A DNA stretch of 5,845 nucleotides from Anaerolineae bacterium. Lineage in GTDB: Bacteria; Chloroflexota; Anaerolineae; JAADDB01. A model generated the notes under the pieces. The model had not been told where the DNA came from and ran no database searches. It worked only from the letters and a program-made list of their open reading frames with translations. The position numbers were made by a program, and so were the translations under genes. The stretch lies in assembly GCA_015489285.1 (NCBI GenBank), contig WGAA01000246.1, positions 1 through 5,845 of the forward strand, in the 5' to 3' direction. The first letter of the stretch is position 1, and every line of letters begins with the position of its first letter. Positions 5,401-5,845 of the stretch are shown here, piece by piece.

Positions 5401-5670
5401 TAACGAGTAACGGAGTAACGAGTAATCGGATGGCGTGAGGACGGGGTTGGCCCAGCAACGTCGGGCGCGGAAAGACAACGATTAACGATTGACGATTAAC
5501 GATTAAAGGGCCGGCGTGAAGACAAGGCTGTCCCAGCAGCGCCAACCTGGCTCTAAGTTACGCATCACGCATCACGCATCACGTCATCAAGCCGAGCCCC
5601 ACCCTAACGCGCCGACCTCCTCTTAGCGCCTGACGCCTGACGAATGACGTATGACGCATGACGCCCGACG
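5401..5670 (+). repeat. Composite heptamer repeat, copy 3
   Basis: The order is alpha (5401-5425, identical over 25 bp to both alpha blocks of copy 1), spacer, beta (5478-5506, the same four-unit order as copy 1), linker with AGACAAGGCTGT and CAGCGCCAACC, gamma (5560-5586, three ACGCATC units then ACGTCATC), a second linker ending GCCGACCTCCTCTTAGCG, and delta (5626-5670, units of the ACGCCTG, ACGAATG, ACGTATG, ACGCATG type). The linkers align with copy 2 read on the opposite strand, so copies 2 and 3 form inverted repeats around mtnK and its promoter. I see no terminal inverted repeats within a copy and no target-site duplication. Confidence 0.9.
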
Positions 5671-5698
5671 CCAAATACCCAATCCCCACCACCCGAGC

Positions 5699-5704
5699 TA
5701 TAAT
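5699..5704 (+). promoter_or_regulatory. Probable -10 box of the DUF2085 gene
   Basis: An exact TATAAT lies 19 bp before the ATG at 5724. At the usual distance the -35 position reads TACCCA, a poor match (3 of 6). Transcription would start near 5711, right at the ribosome-binding site, giving a very short leader. It lies just beyond the end of repeat copy 3. Confidence 0.55.
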
Positions 5705-5723
5705 ACCCCCGGGAGGCGCACTC

Positions 5724-5845
5724 ATGCCGATGCCGTTCACCTCGTGGCTGAACACGTGGGCGCACTGGGTTGGCTACGCGGTCTGTCACCAAATGCCCGA
5801 GCATTCGTATATAACAGTGCTCGGACCGATGCCTCTATGCGCCCG
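5724..5845 (+). CDS. DUF2085 family membrane protein, N-terminal part (partial)
   Basis: The frame runs from ATG 5724 to the window edge (40 complete codons). GGGAGG (5711-5716) lies 7 nt upstream. The peptide contains VCHQMPEHSY (residues 20-29) and GPMPLCA (34-40). The pattern C-H-Q-x-P-E-x-S followed by P-L-C-A is the hallmark of DUF2085, a family of small predicted integral membrane proteins with conserved cysteines and histidine; the next residues in the family are usually R-C-T-G-I. The membrane helices lie beyond the window. The biochemical role of the family is not established to my knowledge; the Cys/His pattern suggests metal or redox chemistry, but that is inference. There is no obvious link to the mtn genes, since it is divergent from mtnK and has its own -10 box. 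Confidence 0.85.
   Translation, partial: MPMPFTSWLNTWAHWVGYAVCHQMPEHSYITVLGPMPLCA

Noticed and set aside
4453..5403. Long plus-strand open frame opposite mtnK
   Set aside because: It is antisense to a well-supported kinase gene and has low-complexity, Val/Gly/Asp-rich composition.
3831..5670. Composite transposon around mtnK
   Set aside because: No transposase, no terminal inverted repeats within each copy and no target duplication; a third copy lies away from mtnK, so a dispersed repeat is simpler.

Overview
The window is GC-rich bacterial DNA with short intergenic arrays of AT-richer heptamer repeats. The gene content is two methionine-salvage enzymes, a SorC-type regulator, the edge of a membrane glycosyltransferase-like protein and the edge of a DUF2085 membrane protein. 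Together with the degenerate tandem repeats between genes, this suggests a Chloroflexota (Anaerolineae-like) genome. That assignment is an inference from style and gene content, not from a marker gene.

Layout, left to right. Positions 1-100 (minus strand) hold the first 33 codons of a membrane protein whose opening resembles GT39/ArnT-type glycosyltransferases. Positions 101-715 hold no convincing gene: repeat copy 1, a near-perfect 16-bp-stem palindrome, a minus-strand intrinsic terminator with no gene to terminate, and further hairpins that may mark a small RNA. Positions 716-1771 (plus) encode a soluble 351-residue protein that I do not recognise. It converges on, and overlaps by 23 bp, a minus-strand SorC-family regulator (1749-2750). 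That regulator overlaps by 8 bp the gene upstream of it, mtnA (2743-3813). A 258-bp gap, almost wholly repeat copy 2 in inverted orientation, separates mtnA from mtnK (4072-5292). Upstream of mtnK lie a consensus-like sigma-70 promoter (TTGACA, 17 bp, TATACT) and, over the predicted start point, a 34-bp palindromic operator. Repeat copy 3 and the start of a plus-strand DUF2085 gene fill the right end.

How it fits together. The minus-strand unit reads promoter, operator, mtnK, mtnA, sorC-type regulator. MtnK phosphorylates 5-methylthioribose and MtnA isomerises the product to 5-methylthioribulose 1-phosphate. The last gene encodes a regulator from a family that senses phosphorylated sugars. 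The simplest model is an autoregulated salvage operon repressed at the mtnK operator and induced by a pathway sugar phosphate. This would differ from the SAM-riboswitch control known for mtn genes in Bacillus, and the mtnK leader looks too short to hold such a riboswitch. The later pathway steps are not in the window, so a methylthioribose or 5-deoxyribose shunt is also possible.

The second theme is a composite repeat present three times. It is built from heptamer blocks sharing the pattern ACG-N-N-T-N. Two copies face each other across mtnK, one touching its stop codon and the other ending four bases from its -35 box.
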